Origin: Hyphomicrobium sp. CS1GBMeth3
GTDB taxonomy: Bacteria; Pseudomonadota; Alphaproteobacteria; Rhizobiales; Hyphomicrobiaceae
Reading direction: 5' to 3'
NCBI RefSeq assembly: GCF_900117455.1
Contig: NZ_FPHO01000003.1
Span: forward strand, 62,001-126,000
Length of the DNA: 64,000 bases
Shown: in pieces, positions 27,674 to 35,565 of the stretch
How the letters are laid out: every line of letters begins with the position of its first letter
Position numbering within the stretch: position 1 is the stretch's first letter
Position numbers and translations under genes: made by a program
The notes under the pieces: generated by a model
Database searches by the model: none
The model's input: the letters and a program-made list of their open reading frames with translations, nothing else
What the model was told of the DNA's origin: nothing

Positions 27674-28258
27674 CTAATCCACCGCCGGCTCGACCTGGGT
27701 GATCGAACCGAGCACCTGCTTCAGGAGATCCGCATCGCGCACACTCGCCATCTCGCGCAGCTCGGCTCTTGAATAGCCGCCGACATCGTCCGACAGCAGC
27801 GGCGCGATCTGATCCGCGTCGAACGGGCACCTCTTGAACACGAACGGCGGCAGGTCCGGCAATCGCTCCGCGCTGTCGCCGTCGCCGAGCGTCAGCATCG
27901 CCACCCGATGGGCGCTGAGCACCGTCACCTTCGCGCGGTCCAGCTTCGCCTCCCTCACGTCCGTGACGTGATTGACGTGCGTCACACAGTTGTCGATCGC
28001 CGTTGAGGCATCGAATGTGCACGCGCCGTGCTTGTAGCGCAGAAACCGCGCCCGCTTTTGCGTATTCCAGTGACGCTTATCGAGCAGGTAACCGGAAAAT
28101 TCACCGCTCTCCGACTGGTGCAGTATGTCAAAGGCGCAGGCTGCGGAACCGAACCCCGGCCTCTCCAGGGCGTAGAACCCCGAGAAGGGATAAGGGTCGG
28201 CGGCCGCCGCATCGGCAAGCATCTGGCCGGCAACGATCAAGCAAACTCGCAGCTTCAT
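27674..28258 (-). CDS. Exported protein of unknown function
   Basis: 194 aa with a signal peptide (MKLRVCLIVAGQMLADAAAA; cleavage near AAAA-DPYPFSG). The mature sequence starts DPYPFSGFYALERPGFGSAACAFDILHQ and contains four cysteines, which fits a disulfide-bonded periplasmic protein. The C-terminal part has LLSDDVGGYSRAELREMASV and resembles no domain I know. It is convergent with the preceding lipoprotein gene, 33 bp apart. Its promoter should lie in the AT-rich stretch upstream (28259-28610). Confidence 0.65.
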   Translation of the reverse strand: MKLRVCLIVAGQMLADAAAADPYPFSGFYALERPGFGSAACAFDILHQSESGEFSGYLLDKRHWNTQKRARFLRYKHGACTFDASTAIDNCVTHVNHVTDVREAKLDRAKVTVLSAHRVAMLTLGDGDSAERLPDLPPFVFKRCPFDADQIAPLLSDDVGGYSRAELREMASVRDADLLKQVLGSITQVEPAVD

Positions 28259-28610
28259 GTCTCCCTCGGATCTCCATTAGCGCTTCGCGCGCGCTGTGAC
28301 GGGTGGGCAACGCATCGGCCGAGCCGCCCCGATGAAACAGAGTTACAGATTGCTTTCGGCGATCCAATCCTTTATAAGTTATCCAAATACTTATGTTTTT
28401 TAATTGATATCTATTTGGTACCTTCATGCGGCGACTTCTTGCGACATCCGTATTTTTATTCTTGTGGGTTTACAGCCCCAGGTCCCTCGCTGCTCATGCG
28501 CGAGAAAACCAAAAGGCCTAGCGGCCGCGCAATCCGAGCCTCACAAAAAAGACAGCCGCCAGCGCGGGGATCCACGCGGACGGCTGGATCAAACAACAGC
28601 AACGGAAACC
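28259..28610. other. AT-rich intergenic stretch
   Basis: This 352 bp stretch between two leftward genes includes a markedly AT-rich segment at about 28370-28425 (TTATAAGTTATCC, TTTTTTAATTGATATC). It probably carries the promoter of the exported-protein gene. I see no coding region or clear operator. Confidence 0.4.
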
Positions 28611-29054
28611 TCAATCGTCGATGTAGGCGACGTGTTTCCGGGAGCTGTGCGACCGCGACGGCTCCTCCTTCTTCGCCATTCGCTTCTTCGACGGCTTGCT
28701 GGCATAGCGCTGCTTCACGCTGCGCTTGCTGGCGACATGAGACTTGGCCGACGGCCTTTTGGCGTATTTCTTCCGGACGGCAGGTTTATCTGCGATCCGC
28801 GTTTTACTCTGGTACTTCTTAGCGACGGACTTCGACTTGATCATCCCGGCATCGGCGAGCGCACCGAGGCAGCGGGAGGAAAGCCGAGGACCGACGTCCC
28901 GCATGCACTTGCGCACGCCGGGCGTCCCCACCGCATGATGGCTGCAGTGGGCAAAGTAGTCGTCCTTGCAGGCGAGCTTGACCGAGAGGCTGACGGCAAG
29001 AGCGTGGCTTGTTGAGAACGCGAGCGCGACGATAGCGAGTATTGTGGCCTTCAT
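28611..29054 (-). CDS. Small exported Cys-rich-repeat protein with basic tail
   Basis: 147 aa from the ATG at 29054, which has a strong ribosome site (GGAGGA) six bases upstream. A signal peptide covers residues 1-20 (MKATILAIVALAFSTSHALA). One cysteine-rich unit follows: ACKDDYFAHCSHHAVG, then KCMRDVGPRLSSRCLGAL. Its C-x(6)-C-x(n)-C-x(10)-C spacing resembles the GLG1/Cys-rich FGFR repeats found in bacterial exported proteins. The last 75 residues are a Lys/Ser/Arg-rich low-complexity tail (KKYAKRPSAKSHVASKRSVK). The tail would bind acidic polymers such as nucleic acid or surface glycans (inference). The function is unknown. Confidence 0.7.
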   Translation of the reverse strand: MKATILAIVALAFSTSHALAVSLSVKLACKDDYFAHCSHHAVGTPGVRKCMRDVGPRLSSRCLGALADAGMIKSKSVAKKYQSKTRIADKPAVRKKYAKRPSAKSHVASKRSVKQRYASKPSKKRMAKKEEPSRSHSSRKHVAYIDD

Positions 29055-29340
29055 GGGATGTCCTCCGTAGCGCCAAAGTATTTCAACAGATTCTCGCGGC
29101 GCTGACGAAGGTTTTCGTGCACTTTCAGGGAGCTGAAAGCTTGCGTGAAACTTGCCGCGCAGCTTCTCGCCGAAGTCAAATCGGACACGATGGCGCCGCG
29201 CCAGGCGCAGCCCGACACGCGCAGTGGCCATCGCATCGATACATTTGCGAGCAAGTATAAGGGGATGAATCGCGCGGCATCGCATTGCCTGGAAGGCGGA
29301 GGGAGCAGCGCCCGGCGCGACGAATGAGGGGGGACGAAGA

Positions 29341-29973
29341 ATGGCGCAAGCACTGCAATGGATCCGTGATCACGACGACCGACTGTCCTTCGTCGTGCTC
29401 TATATTGGGGGCGCCATCGCGCTCAGCGTCTGGCTCAACCTGTTCTGGGTCATCATGCTGATGCTCGGGCACTTCGCGCTCGAGATTGCCCGCGGCTATC
29501 TGTTGGACGCCAAACGACCCCTCACCCGCGCCCTGTGGGAGGTCAAGCTCGATATCGCGCTGGTGCTGTTCGCCCTCGTCGTGGCGCTCTATTCGGAGTT
29601 GGTCCTTGGGCTGCTCGGCCTCGGACAGGCCGCGCGCGCGGGGCAGGCGGTGCGCGGCTTGCAAGCAGCAACACGCTTCGGCGTCATCGAGCGCGCCCTG
29701 CGCATCGTGGTTCTCACCGCCGACGACGCGTTGCGCCTCGTACAGGCCGCCATGAAGTTCCGCAACCGATCCGCCGAACAGGCTACCCCCACCAGCGCAC
29801 CGATCGCAGCGCCACAGGACGATACAGATGACTCGATCGGCGCGGGCGACATCGCGAGCCTCGCCTTCGGCGCCCTTTGCCTGCTCCTGATCCTGCTCGC
29901 ACCCCAGTTCACCGAGTCGACGCCCGACGACATCGCCAACCAGCTATTGCAGGAGATCAGCCCGCACCGCTGA
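29341..29973 (+). CDS. Multi-pass membrane protein, unknown function
   Basis: 210 aa, with ATG after GGGGACGAAGA. Hydrophobic segments lie at about 16-48 (VVLYIGGAIALSVWLNLFWV), 66-94 (VKLDIALVLFALVVALYSEL) and 168-186 (ASLAFGALCLLLILLAP). A soluble region between has an amphipathic helix (GQAARAGQAVRGLQAATRFG) and an acidic, Pro/Thr-rich stretch. No catalytic motif or family signature is recognisable. It is convergent with the next gene (10 bp apart), so it stands alone as a transcription unit. Confidence 0.65.
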   Translation: MAQALQWIRDHDDRLSFVVLYIGGAIALSVWLNLFWVIMLMLGHFALEIARGYLLDAKRPLTRALWEVKLDIALVLFALVVALYSELVLGLLGLGQAARAGQAVRGLQAATRFGVIERALRIVVLTADDALRLVQAAMKFRNRSAEQATPTSAPIAAPQDDTDDSIGAGDIASLAFGALCLLLILLAPQFTESTPDDIANQLLQEISPHR

Positions 29974-29983
29974 GAGCCGAAGC

Positions 29984-30400
29984 TCAAGAGCCGCCGAACA
30001 GGCGCATGAATGCCTCCACCATGGCGCGGTCATGATATTCGTCCGCGCGCACGATGCGCCCGTCGCGCAACTGCATCACCATGCGGAACCGCCCACTCAG
30101 GATCTCGCCGCTCGCATTGTGGCGGTACATGAACTCGACACGGAACCGCACAGTGTCGCCGCGGACGTTATAGTTGTAGGGGCGGAAAACGAGATACCGG
30201 AACTGTCGCCGGGCCTCGCGCAGCGCCGCTTCGACACTATCGCGCCCGACCGACTCGCCCGCGAACGGCAGCGCCTCCTGCGAGATGTAGAGCGCATAAA
30301 CGCAGTCGTCGGCGACGAAGCGCATGGCCGCGTCGACGTCGTTCTTTATCCACGCTTCGAAAAAGCGCTTTACGGTGTTCTCGGCTCCCGCGCTGTCCAT
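29984..30400 (-). CDS. NTF2-like (SnoaL-type) domain protein
   Basis: About 138 aa starting MDSAGAENTVKRFFEAWIKN. The pattern of an N-terminal helix (VKRFFEAWIKNDVDAAMRFV), a short strand, ESVGRDSVEAALREARRQF, then long beta strands (DTVRFRVEFMYRHNASGEI, GRFRMVMQLRDGRIVRADEY) is the NTF2/SnoaL-like fold. Such proteins can be small-molecule isomerases or ligand-binding domains; the active-site identity cannot be read. MWLRPEG about eight codons upstream is an alternative start. It lies downstream of the SGNH hydrolase gene on the same strand. Confidence 0.75.
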   Translation of the reverse strand: MDSAGAENTVKRFFEAWIKNDVDAAMRFVADDCVYALYISQEALPFAGESVGRDSVEAALREARRQFRYLVFRPYNYNVRGDTVRFRVEFMYRHNASGEILSGRFRMVMQLRDGRIVRADEYHDRAMVEAFMRLFGGS

Positions 30401-30523
30401 CCACCCCTCGGGACGCAGCCACATCCCAAGAACGATAGTCCGTCGACAAACTGTCGAAAAGGGTGAAGGTGCGAGGCAGCACGCCGCAGGGGAGCCAAGG
30501 GGGACTGCCCGCCCGGAGCTCAA

Positions 30524-31441
30524 TTACATGCGAACTTGGTCGTCGCCGACGACGGCTTTCACGGATTCAGGAGACGGCTTGACCGCCGCCGCAGCCGGCT
30601 TTGGGCCAACTACCGGCACCGCGGGCGCAGGTTTTCTAGCAGGCAGGCCGGCGACCGCCGCGCGGATCGACTGCGCGAGTAGTCGACCGAGGCAATCATA
30701 GGACTTGTCGTTGAGATGGAACTGATCCGGCGACAGCAGCGTCGCCGTCGTGAACTGAGCGCTCTCGATCAGATGCTTCATGATGGCGAAACGCTTGACC
30801 ACGGGCACGCTGAACTCGGCAGCCACATCGCGCATGCTGGCGACGTAGAGTGGGCCGTTCTTGAGCTTGGCAAAGCGAGGATAGAACTGGTGATCGATCA
30901 GCAGGACGTCGGCGCCGAGCTTGCGGAAGCGTTCAATTCCGGTGCGAAGCTGCTGCTTGTAGGTATCGATCGGAACGCCACGGATGGCGTCATTGACACC
31001 CGTCTGCCAGATCACGAGTTCCGGTGTGTGCGGGGCCACATCCTTGTCGATGCGAGACAGCATCTGACGTGCAAGCTGCCCGGGAACACCCGCATTGAAA
31101 ACGCGAACATCGCTATCCGGCCAAACAGCGCGTAGCTCCCGTTCGAGCCGCGCCGGATAGGTGTGCTCGCGGCTCGTCGCGCCAGTACCGGACGTGCTGG
31201 AGGAGCCGAGCGCAACGATACGGATCGGTGCCTGTGATTGAGCCGCGGCCACCAGTTTCGGGAGCGGCGCCTCGAGCTTGACGAGGTCAGACGGCGCTGT
31301 GCAGCCGTCGGCCAGGGCCGACTGGGGTTGCAATAGATTGAACAACGTTAGTGCGAGCGCGCCACCTAGGAGGCGAGCGCGGGAGTGGATCGGGCGGACC
31401 GCGATATCCCGCGGAGCTCTTTTCGACGCGACATCTGCCAT
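30524..31441 (-). CDS. SGNH/GDSL-family hydrolase, exported
   Basis: About 305 aa from the ATG at 31441 (MADVASKRAPRDIAVRPIHS). A hydrophobic leader (LLGGALALTLFNLL) ends near ALA-DGCTAP. SGNH blocks are visible: ALGSSSTSGTG (block I Ser), NAGVPGQ (Gly), WQTGVNDA (Asn) and SPDQFHLND (catalytic Asp/His). The Pro/Ala-rich C-terminus is low complexity. Esterases of this fold act on acyl or acetyl groups of glycans and lipids. The start lies inside the 3' end of opgC (75 bp overlap), so the two genes are probably coupled and the substrate may be a glucan or its substituent. Confidence 0.85.
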   Translation of the reverse strand: MADVASKRAPRDIAVRPIHSRARLLGGALALTLFNLLQPQSALADGCTAPSDLVKLEAPLPKLVAAAQSQAPIRIVALGSSSTSGTGATSREHTYPARLERELRAVWPDSDVRVFNAGVPGQLARQMLSRIDKDVAPHTPELVIWQTGVNDAIRGVPIDTYKQQLRTGIERFRKLGADVLLIDHQFYPRFAKLKNGPLYVASMRDVAAEFSVPVVKRFAIMKHLIESAQFTTATLLSPDQFHLNDKSYDCLGRLLAQSIRAAVAGLPARKPAPAVPVVGPKPAAAAVKPSPESVKAVVGDDQVRM

Positions 31442-32511
31442 GCTGTCACACTCATGATCGCGATGCCGAGAGAATTGACCGCAAACATCGCCACTTGGTT
31501 GGATCCTAGCTCGGTCAGCGCTATCCAACCTAAAAATGACAGAAGTGTGCCTAACGAAAAGATTTCAAGCGAGTGTTTGCCGCAGGTTTGCACGACCTGG
31601 GCCCAACGTTGCTTCAACCACGCTGCATTTGCGGGCACCAGCGCGGCCACCACGCAGGCCAGCGCGACAGCATGCAGCAGGCGCCATACCGAGAGATCAT
31701 GCTTGCTCATCGACTCCGCGAACTCGCGCGACAGCAGACGACCATCCGGCAGCCAGGAGTATGACACCCACGGAGCCACTGCCATGAACGCGAACAGCAA
31801 ATAAGCGCCGCCCACGGAAAGCACGAGTGCGCGCGGCGGCATCACCTCCATACGGCGCACGAGCACGGACGCCGCCGCACCTGTCGTAAAGAGGAGCTGC
31901 CAAGCGAAAGGATTGAAGAACCAACCCCCTTCGCGGTGATGAGCCGGCAGGTTAATGCTTGCAAGATTAGCGATCAGCCAGATTGCAACCGAGATCCCGA
32001 GCGCGAGCATCACGCTCTTGCGCAACAGCATCAGGACCACCGGCAGCCAGAACATCAGCACGACGTACATCGGCAGGATGTTCATCTGGTTGGGTTGGTA
32101 GAACAGCACCATCGCCGAGCCGAGCGTGCGCAACGGATCCGTGGCAAGCGCGCCGATGTCGATGTTGTGCACATAGGCCGGGTTCTGAAAAACGCGCGCG
32201 GCCCCATAAAGCAGAATGGCCGAGGCGATGAACACGATGATGTGCCAGACGTAGATCTCGCTCGCTCGACGACTGGCGCGTGCGAAGGCCCCGCTAAAAT
32301 CACCTCGTTCGGTCATCGACCAGTAGGCGAGGCCAGCGGAATAGCCCGCGAGCAACACGAACACCTCGCTCGCGTCCGCAAACCCGAAGTTATGAAGCGT
32401 CGCCTTGGCCCAGCTGTTGTCGGGAATGTGGTCCACGAAGATGAAGATGAGCGCCAAGCCGCGGAAGAAATCAATCCGCAGATCCCGCTCTTTGTGCCGG
32501 CTCGTGCTCAT
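31366..32511 (-). CDS. opgC: OpgC family acyltransferase-like membrane protein
   Basis: About 381 aa starting MSTSRHKERDLRIDFFRGLAL. RDLRIDFFRGLALIFIFVDH is the hallmark N-terminus of OpgC, the inner-membrane protein that adds succinyl groups to osmoregulated periplasmic glucans. About ten transmembrane segments are visible (for example EVFVLLAGYSAGLAYW, HIIVFIASAILLYGA, MYVVLMFWLPVVLML and CGKHSLEIFSLGTLLSFLGW). Length and topology suit the family. Longer upstream starts look unnatural. No glucan synthase is in the window. The SGNH hydrolase gene overlaps its 3' end. Confidence 0.88.
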   Translation of the reverse strand: MSTSRHKERDLRIDFFRGLALIFIFVDHIPDNSWAKATLHNFGFADASEVFVLLAGYSAGLAYWSMTERGDFSGAFARASRRASEIYVWHIIVFIASAILLYGAARVFQNPAYVHNIDIGALATDPLRTLGSAMVLFYQPNQMNILPMYVVLMFWLPVVLMLLRKSVMLALGISVAIWLIANLASINLPAHHREGGWFFNPFAWQLLFTTGAAASVLVRRMEVMPPRALVLSVGGAYLLFAFMAVAPWVSYSWLPDGRLLSREFAESMSKHDLSVWRLLHAVALACVVAALVPANAAWLKQRWAQVVQTCGKHSLEIFSLGTLLSFLGWIALTELGSNQVAMFAVNSLGIAIMSVTAWQMSRRKELRGISRSARSTPALAS

Positions 32512-32852
32512 GCGGTGCGAAGGTCCCCTGGTTAGTGCGATGCAGACACAAGATCCCCGTGACGATAAACGCAAGGACACGTCCTTGGTTTCAAATTTTA
32601 CTAAACCAAAACGGTCCAGTAGTTGTCCTTATGTGGGAAGGCTTACGCCAGGTAAGATGAACGGCAGCAGAACGGCGGGACTCGCAAACGGCTTGGCCTT
32701 GGCCCATGGCAACGTTGGAAACGGGATAGGCATTGGCCTCGCACTTGGAATTGCGATGGGGCCAAACTTGGCTAGCCCCATGGCATTCTTGAGGCCGCAG
32801 CCAAGCAAAAACGTGACGTGTCAGGCTCGCGATCAACATGCAGGCAATGTGC
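32512..32852. other. Intergenic stretch with a possible small Gly-rich ORF
   Basis: This 341 bp stretch separates opgC and the APH-like gene. A plus-strand frame from ATG 32658 reads NGLALAHGNVGNGIGIGLA and then LGIAMG, a glycine-zipper-like hydrophobic stretch. Its C-terminal half is unlike such proteins and it runs into the convergent gene at 32911. The coding status is doubtful. Confidence 0.3.
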
Positions 32853-33665
32853 TCAGCGATCAAGCTCGGCCAGAGCCAACTCGGCGACGCGAAGATCGAC
32901 CTCGGCGCTGAGCCCATCCCCGATGCACCACGCCGCAGAAAGCCCCGTATAGGCGATGATCCACTCTAGCAGACGCGCGCGCTCGAGCCGCGCGTTCTCA
33001 GCCACGATCGCGAGGCGGCTGCGAAACCGCTCCGGCAACACGGCAACGCGATGCCAAGGCTCCTCCATGTCCGGGTTGCAGAACAGGTTGGCGTAATCGA
33101 ACCCGCGATCGCCGATAAGGCGCTTAGGGTCTATCACCAGCCACCCACGCGAGCCGAAATCGAGAACATTGTCGTGGTGCACATCGCCGTGCAGAGGCCA
33201 GATCTCCCGCTGATTTGGCAACAACGTCTGCGCAATTTTTGCGCACCGCACGAGCACGCCGCCGACAGACGCCGCCATGGGCGCCAGGGCTTCAAACCAG
33301 ATATCGAGCGGCACCAGCCCCTCGGGCAACGGTTTTGCGCGCGGCGCATGAAGCTTGCCGACGACCTCGCAGATAATGCGCGTCGCCTCGTCATCTCGAC
33401 CGTTCCGCGCATAATGTGTGAGCGACCGCTCCCCCAACGCGCGCTCGAGAAGCAGCGCCGGGCCGCTCATGGCGAGCACGCGTGCAGCTCCCGAGCCGTC
33501 CCACCAATCCATCAGGAGACCGCCGTGCATTTCCTCGGGCTCGGTCGCAACCTTGAGCATGGCGGGCGCACCGCCCCGGCGCACCGGAAGCAGCCCCGCA
33601 CGCGGCGTGAAGAAGGCCACGCCATCGGGGACAAGGCCCCACAGCGTGAGGTAATCATCGAACAT
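32853..33665 (-). CDS. APH(6)-like aminoglycoside/hydroxyurea phosphotransferase
   Basis: 270 aa from the ATG at 33665 (MFDDYLTLWGLVPDG). Kinase-like motifs are WPLHGDVHHDNVLDFG (catalytic loop HGD-x4-N) and VIDPKRLIGDRGFDYANLF (the DPK/DRGFD metal-binding region), both typical of the streptomycin 6-phosphotransferase/hydroxyurea kinase family. Chromosomal members in environmental bacteria often have unknown natural substrates, so a resistance role is not assured. Longer upstream starts would run into the zinc-ribbon-like gene just upstream. Base composition matches the surroundings, with no mobile element nearby. Confidence 0.82.
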   Translation of the reverse strand: MFDDYLTLWGLVPDGVAFFTPRAGLLPVRRGGAPAMLKVATEPEEMHGGLLMDWWDGSGAARVLAMSGPALLLERALGERSLTHYARNGRDDEATRIICEVVGKLHAPRAKPLPEGLVPLDIWFEALAPMAASVGGVLVRCAKIAQTLLPNQREIWPLHGDVHHDNVLDFGSRGWLVIDPKRLIGDRGFDYANLFCNPDMEEPWHRVAVLPERFRSRLAIVAENARLERARLLEWIIAYTGLSAAWCIGDGLSAEVDLRVAELALAELDR

Positions 33666-33684
33666 CGGGATTCGCGAACTGGAT

Positions 33685-33963
33685 CTACAGCACCGGCGTC
33701 GGCTGCTGAGCCGCCAGCCACTTGGCAACGACGCCTCGGTCGTGGAACTCGATGGCTCCGCAATTCTGGCAAACGATCATGAGCACATCGAGTGTCGAGC
33801 TGGAGGAGCAATCGGCAGTGGCACCGCGCTGACAACTCAGCGTGTGGACGTCGAGATCGCATTTCGAGCGAAAGCGCCCGCAAACGGCACAGCTCGTCAG
33901 ATGTTTGCCGTACAGGAACTTGTCGACGTCAGCTTTGGTAATGGCACGGGTCTGCGTGTCGGT
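33685..33963 (-). CDS. Small Cys-rich (zinc-ribbon-like) protein
   Basis: About 92 aa starting MTDTQTRAITKADVDKFLYG. Cysteines come in pairs: TSCAVCGRF, LSCQRG, ADCSS and IVCQNCGAIEFHDRG. The CxxC...CxxCG arrangement and the CQNCGAIEFHDR segment look like a zinc ribbon. It lies 19 bp upstream of the APH-like gene on the same strand and may share its transcript. A regulatory or nucleic-acid-binding role is possible but unproven. Confidence 0.7.
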   Translation of the reverse strand, partial: TDTQTRAITKADVDKFLYGKHLTSCAVCGRFRSKCDLDVHTLSCQRGATADCSSSSTLDVLMIVCQNCGAIEFHDRGVVAKWLAAQQPTPVL

Positions 33964-34364
33964 CATCACACCCACCCTCGGATCTCGGCGTTTCCTCGAA
34001 CGTTGTTTTTTTGTTTACCTAAGAATAGTCCGTCGCCGCCCCACCGGCAAGGATCGGAACGCGGTGCAACGCAGCGCAAACAGGGGTTTCTGGGCACTAG
34101 ACCAATCGCCGAGGCTTGAACCAAACGCGGGGTTCAGAGCGGGCTAGAGGTGCATGAGCCTCGCCAGAAGCTCCTTGCTTTCGCCACAGACAACCCGCAT
34201 ATACCGCAGGCCGGTGCGCTCCGAGGTGGATCGTACCCTCACGAAGATTGAATGAGAGAGCGTGCCACCGGCCGTTTGCCCCATTCCCGATTGACTGAGA
34301 TCCTGGACGACGGCGTGCCGTCCGGGACTGGCTGAGATTTGCGCACGCGAGAAGGAATACCACT
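33964..34364. promoter_or_regulatory. cspA upstream region/leader
   Basis: This 401 bp stretch lies before cspA and is divergent from the zinc-ribbon gene. It must hold both promoters and probably a long 5' untranslated leader for cspA, as cold-shock mRNAs usually have. GAGAAGGAAT sits just upstream of the cspA ATG as ribosome site. No convincing coding frame is present and no cold-box match was established. Confidence 0.45.
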
Positions 34365-34580
34365 ATGGATCGCATCACGGGCACCGTGAAGTTCTTCAAC
34401 ACCTCTAAGGGCTTTGGCTTCATCCAGCCCGAGGACGGTTCGAAGGACGTCTTCATTCACATCTCGGCGCTTGAGCGTGCCGGCATCAGCAGCGTCTACG
34501 AGGGCGACAAGCTCTCGTTCGTCCTCGAGGACGACCGCAAGGGCCGCGGCAAGCAGGCCGGCCAGGTCCAGCTCGCGTAA
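34365..34580 (+). CDS. Cold-shock protein, CspA family
   Basis: 71 aa single cold-shock domain binding single-stranded RNA or DNA. RNP1 is KGFGFI (in NTSKGFGFIQPEDG) and RNP2 is DVFIHIS; GTVKFFN starts the first strand. Length is normal. The last residues (GRGKQAGQVQLA) close the five-strand barrel. It acts as an RNA chaperone in the cytoplasm. It is followed by a strong hairpin and so is a monocistronic unit. It lies 1 kb from a DEAD-box RNA helicase, a functional neighbour in RNA unfolding. Confidence 0.95.
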   Translation: MDRITGTVKFFNTSKGFGFIQPEDGSKDVFIHISALERAGISSVYEGDKLSFVLEDDRKGRGKQAGQVQLA

Positions 34581-34610
34581 GCGACACGCGATCAAGATCC
34601 GATTGGATCA

Positions 34611-34640
34611 GAAAGCCGCCGGTCCCTGCCGGCGGCTTTC
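34611..34640 (+). terminator. Hairpin downstream of cspA
   Basis: A perfect 12-bp stem, GAAAGCCGCCGG / CCGGCGGCTTTC, with loop TCCCTG lies 30 bp after the cspA stop. It is followed by GGCTTTCTC rather than a long T-tract. Being symmetrical, it could also stop transcription from the convergent methyltransferase gene. Confidence 0.7.
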
Positions 34641-34658
34641 GGCTTTCTCAGGAAGGGC

Positions 34659-35267
34659 TCAAGCCTCCTGGAATCGCGCCAGCCAGACTGTATGGCCGCC
34701 ACACGTCGCATCCTCGGCGACGTAGCTCAGCACCTTGAAGCCGTTCGCATCGAGCAGGGCCTCGTACACCGCCGGATCGAGGCTCGCGTGATAGAGGTCT
34801 TCGCCTCGATACGAGCCTATGGCTTCGCCAGCCGAAGGACCGCTCGTGAACATCAGTGCCGTACCGGCCTTGGCGTGCTGCCGAAAGACCGCGAACATGG
34901 CACGCTGATCGTTGGGGCTGAGGTGGAAGAAGCTATTCCAGGCAAGGATCCCGCCGAAGCGGACACCGAGATCCAGCCGCCGCATGTCCGATACGATCCA
35001 GTCATGACCTGGAAAGCGCTCGGCACAGAGCCCGATCAGGGAGGGCGCCGAATCCACGCCCGTGACCCGGTGTCCCTTGGCGATGAAATAGCGAGCAATG
35101 GGGTCGCCCGATCCGCACCCGAGGTCGAGCACCGACGCGCCAAGGCCAGCGACGCCACGGAACTGGTCCAGCCAGCTCTGCTCGAAGAGTGATCTTCCCC
35201 GGTCGGCATCGAACGCCTCGGCATGGCGTTCGTAGAGATCGATAATGGTTCTCGAAGACGGATGCAT
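34659..35267 (-). CDS. Class I SAM-dependent methyltransferase
   Basis: 202 aa from the ATG at 35267 (MHPSSRTIIDLYERHAEAFD). ASVLDLGCGSGDPIARYF is motif I binding S-adenosylmethionine, VTGVDSAPSLIGLC has the acidic residue of motif II, and FGGILAWNSFFHLSPNDQ is the motif IV region. The N-terminal YERHAEAFDADR is common in ubiE-like small-molecule methyltransferases. The substrate cannot be deduced. Upstream in-frame starts are poor. It is convergent with cspA and shares the intervening hairpin. Confidence 0.85.
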   Translation of the reverse strand: MHPSSRTIIDLYERHAEAFDADRGRSLFEQSWLDQFRGVAGLGASVLDLGCGSGDPIARYFIAKGHRVTGVDSAPSLIGLCAERFPGHDWIVSDMRRLDLGVRFGGILAWNSFFHLSPNDQRAMFAVFRQHAKAGTALMFTSGPSAGEAIGSYRGEDLYHASLDPAVYEALLDANGFKVLSYVAEDATCGGHTVWLARFQEA

Positions 35268-35565
35268 CGGAGCACTGTCGGCGAGAAACCAGCTCCGAGC
35301 CAAGGGTTGCAGAAGCCTCCGCGCGGGCCGCACGCCCTGCGACACCGTCCCGACACCGCGTCCTTGACTTCGCACCCGCAGCATGAGAGAAGCCCCACAA
35401 CGCTCGTAATCATCGGGCGTATCAGGCGCTCCAGCCGCGTGAAGGGACTTGTATCGGGTCGCATTCGACCCAGTTTCGTCCCCCTGTTGAGCGCCGCGAG
35501 ATTTCCCCCATCCGACAGCCCAGGCCACGCGGGGCGTCATAGAAGCGTAGCGTTGCCCGGCACAT
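35268..35565. other. Divergent intergenic region
   Basis: This 298 bp stretch lies between the methyltransferase and the DEAD-box helicase. Both promoters are expected here. No gene or strong motif is recognised. Confidence 0.35.
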
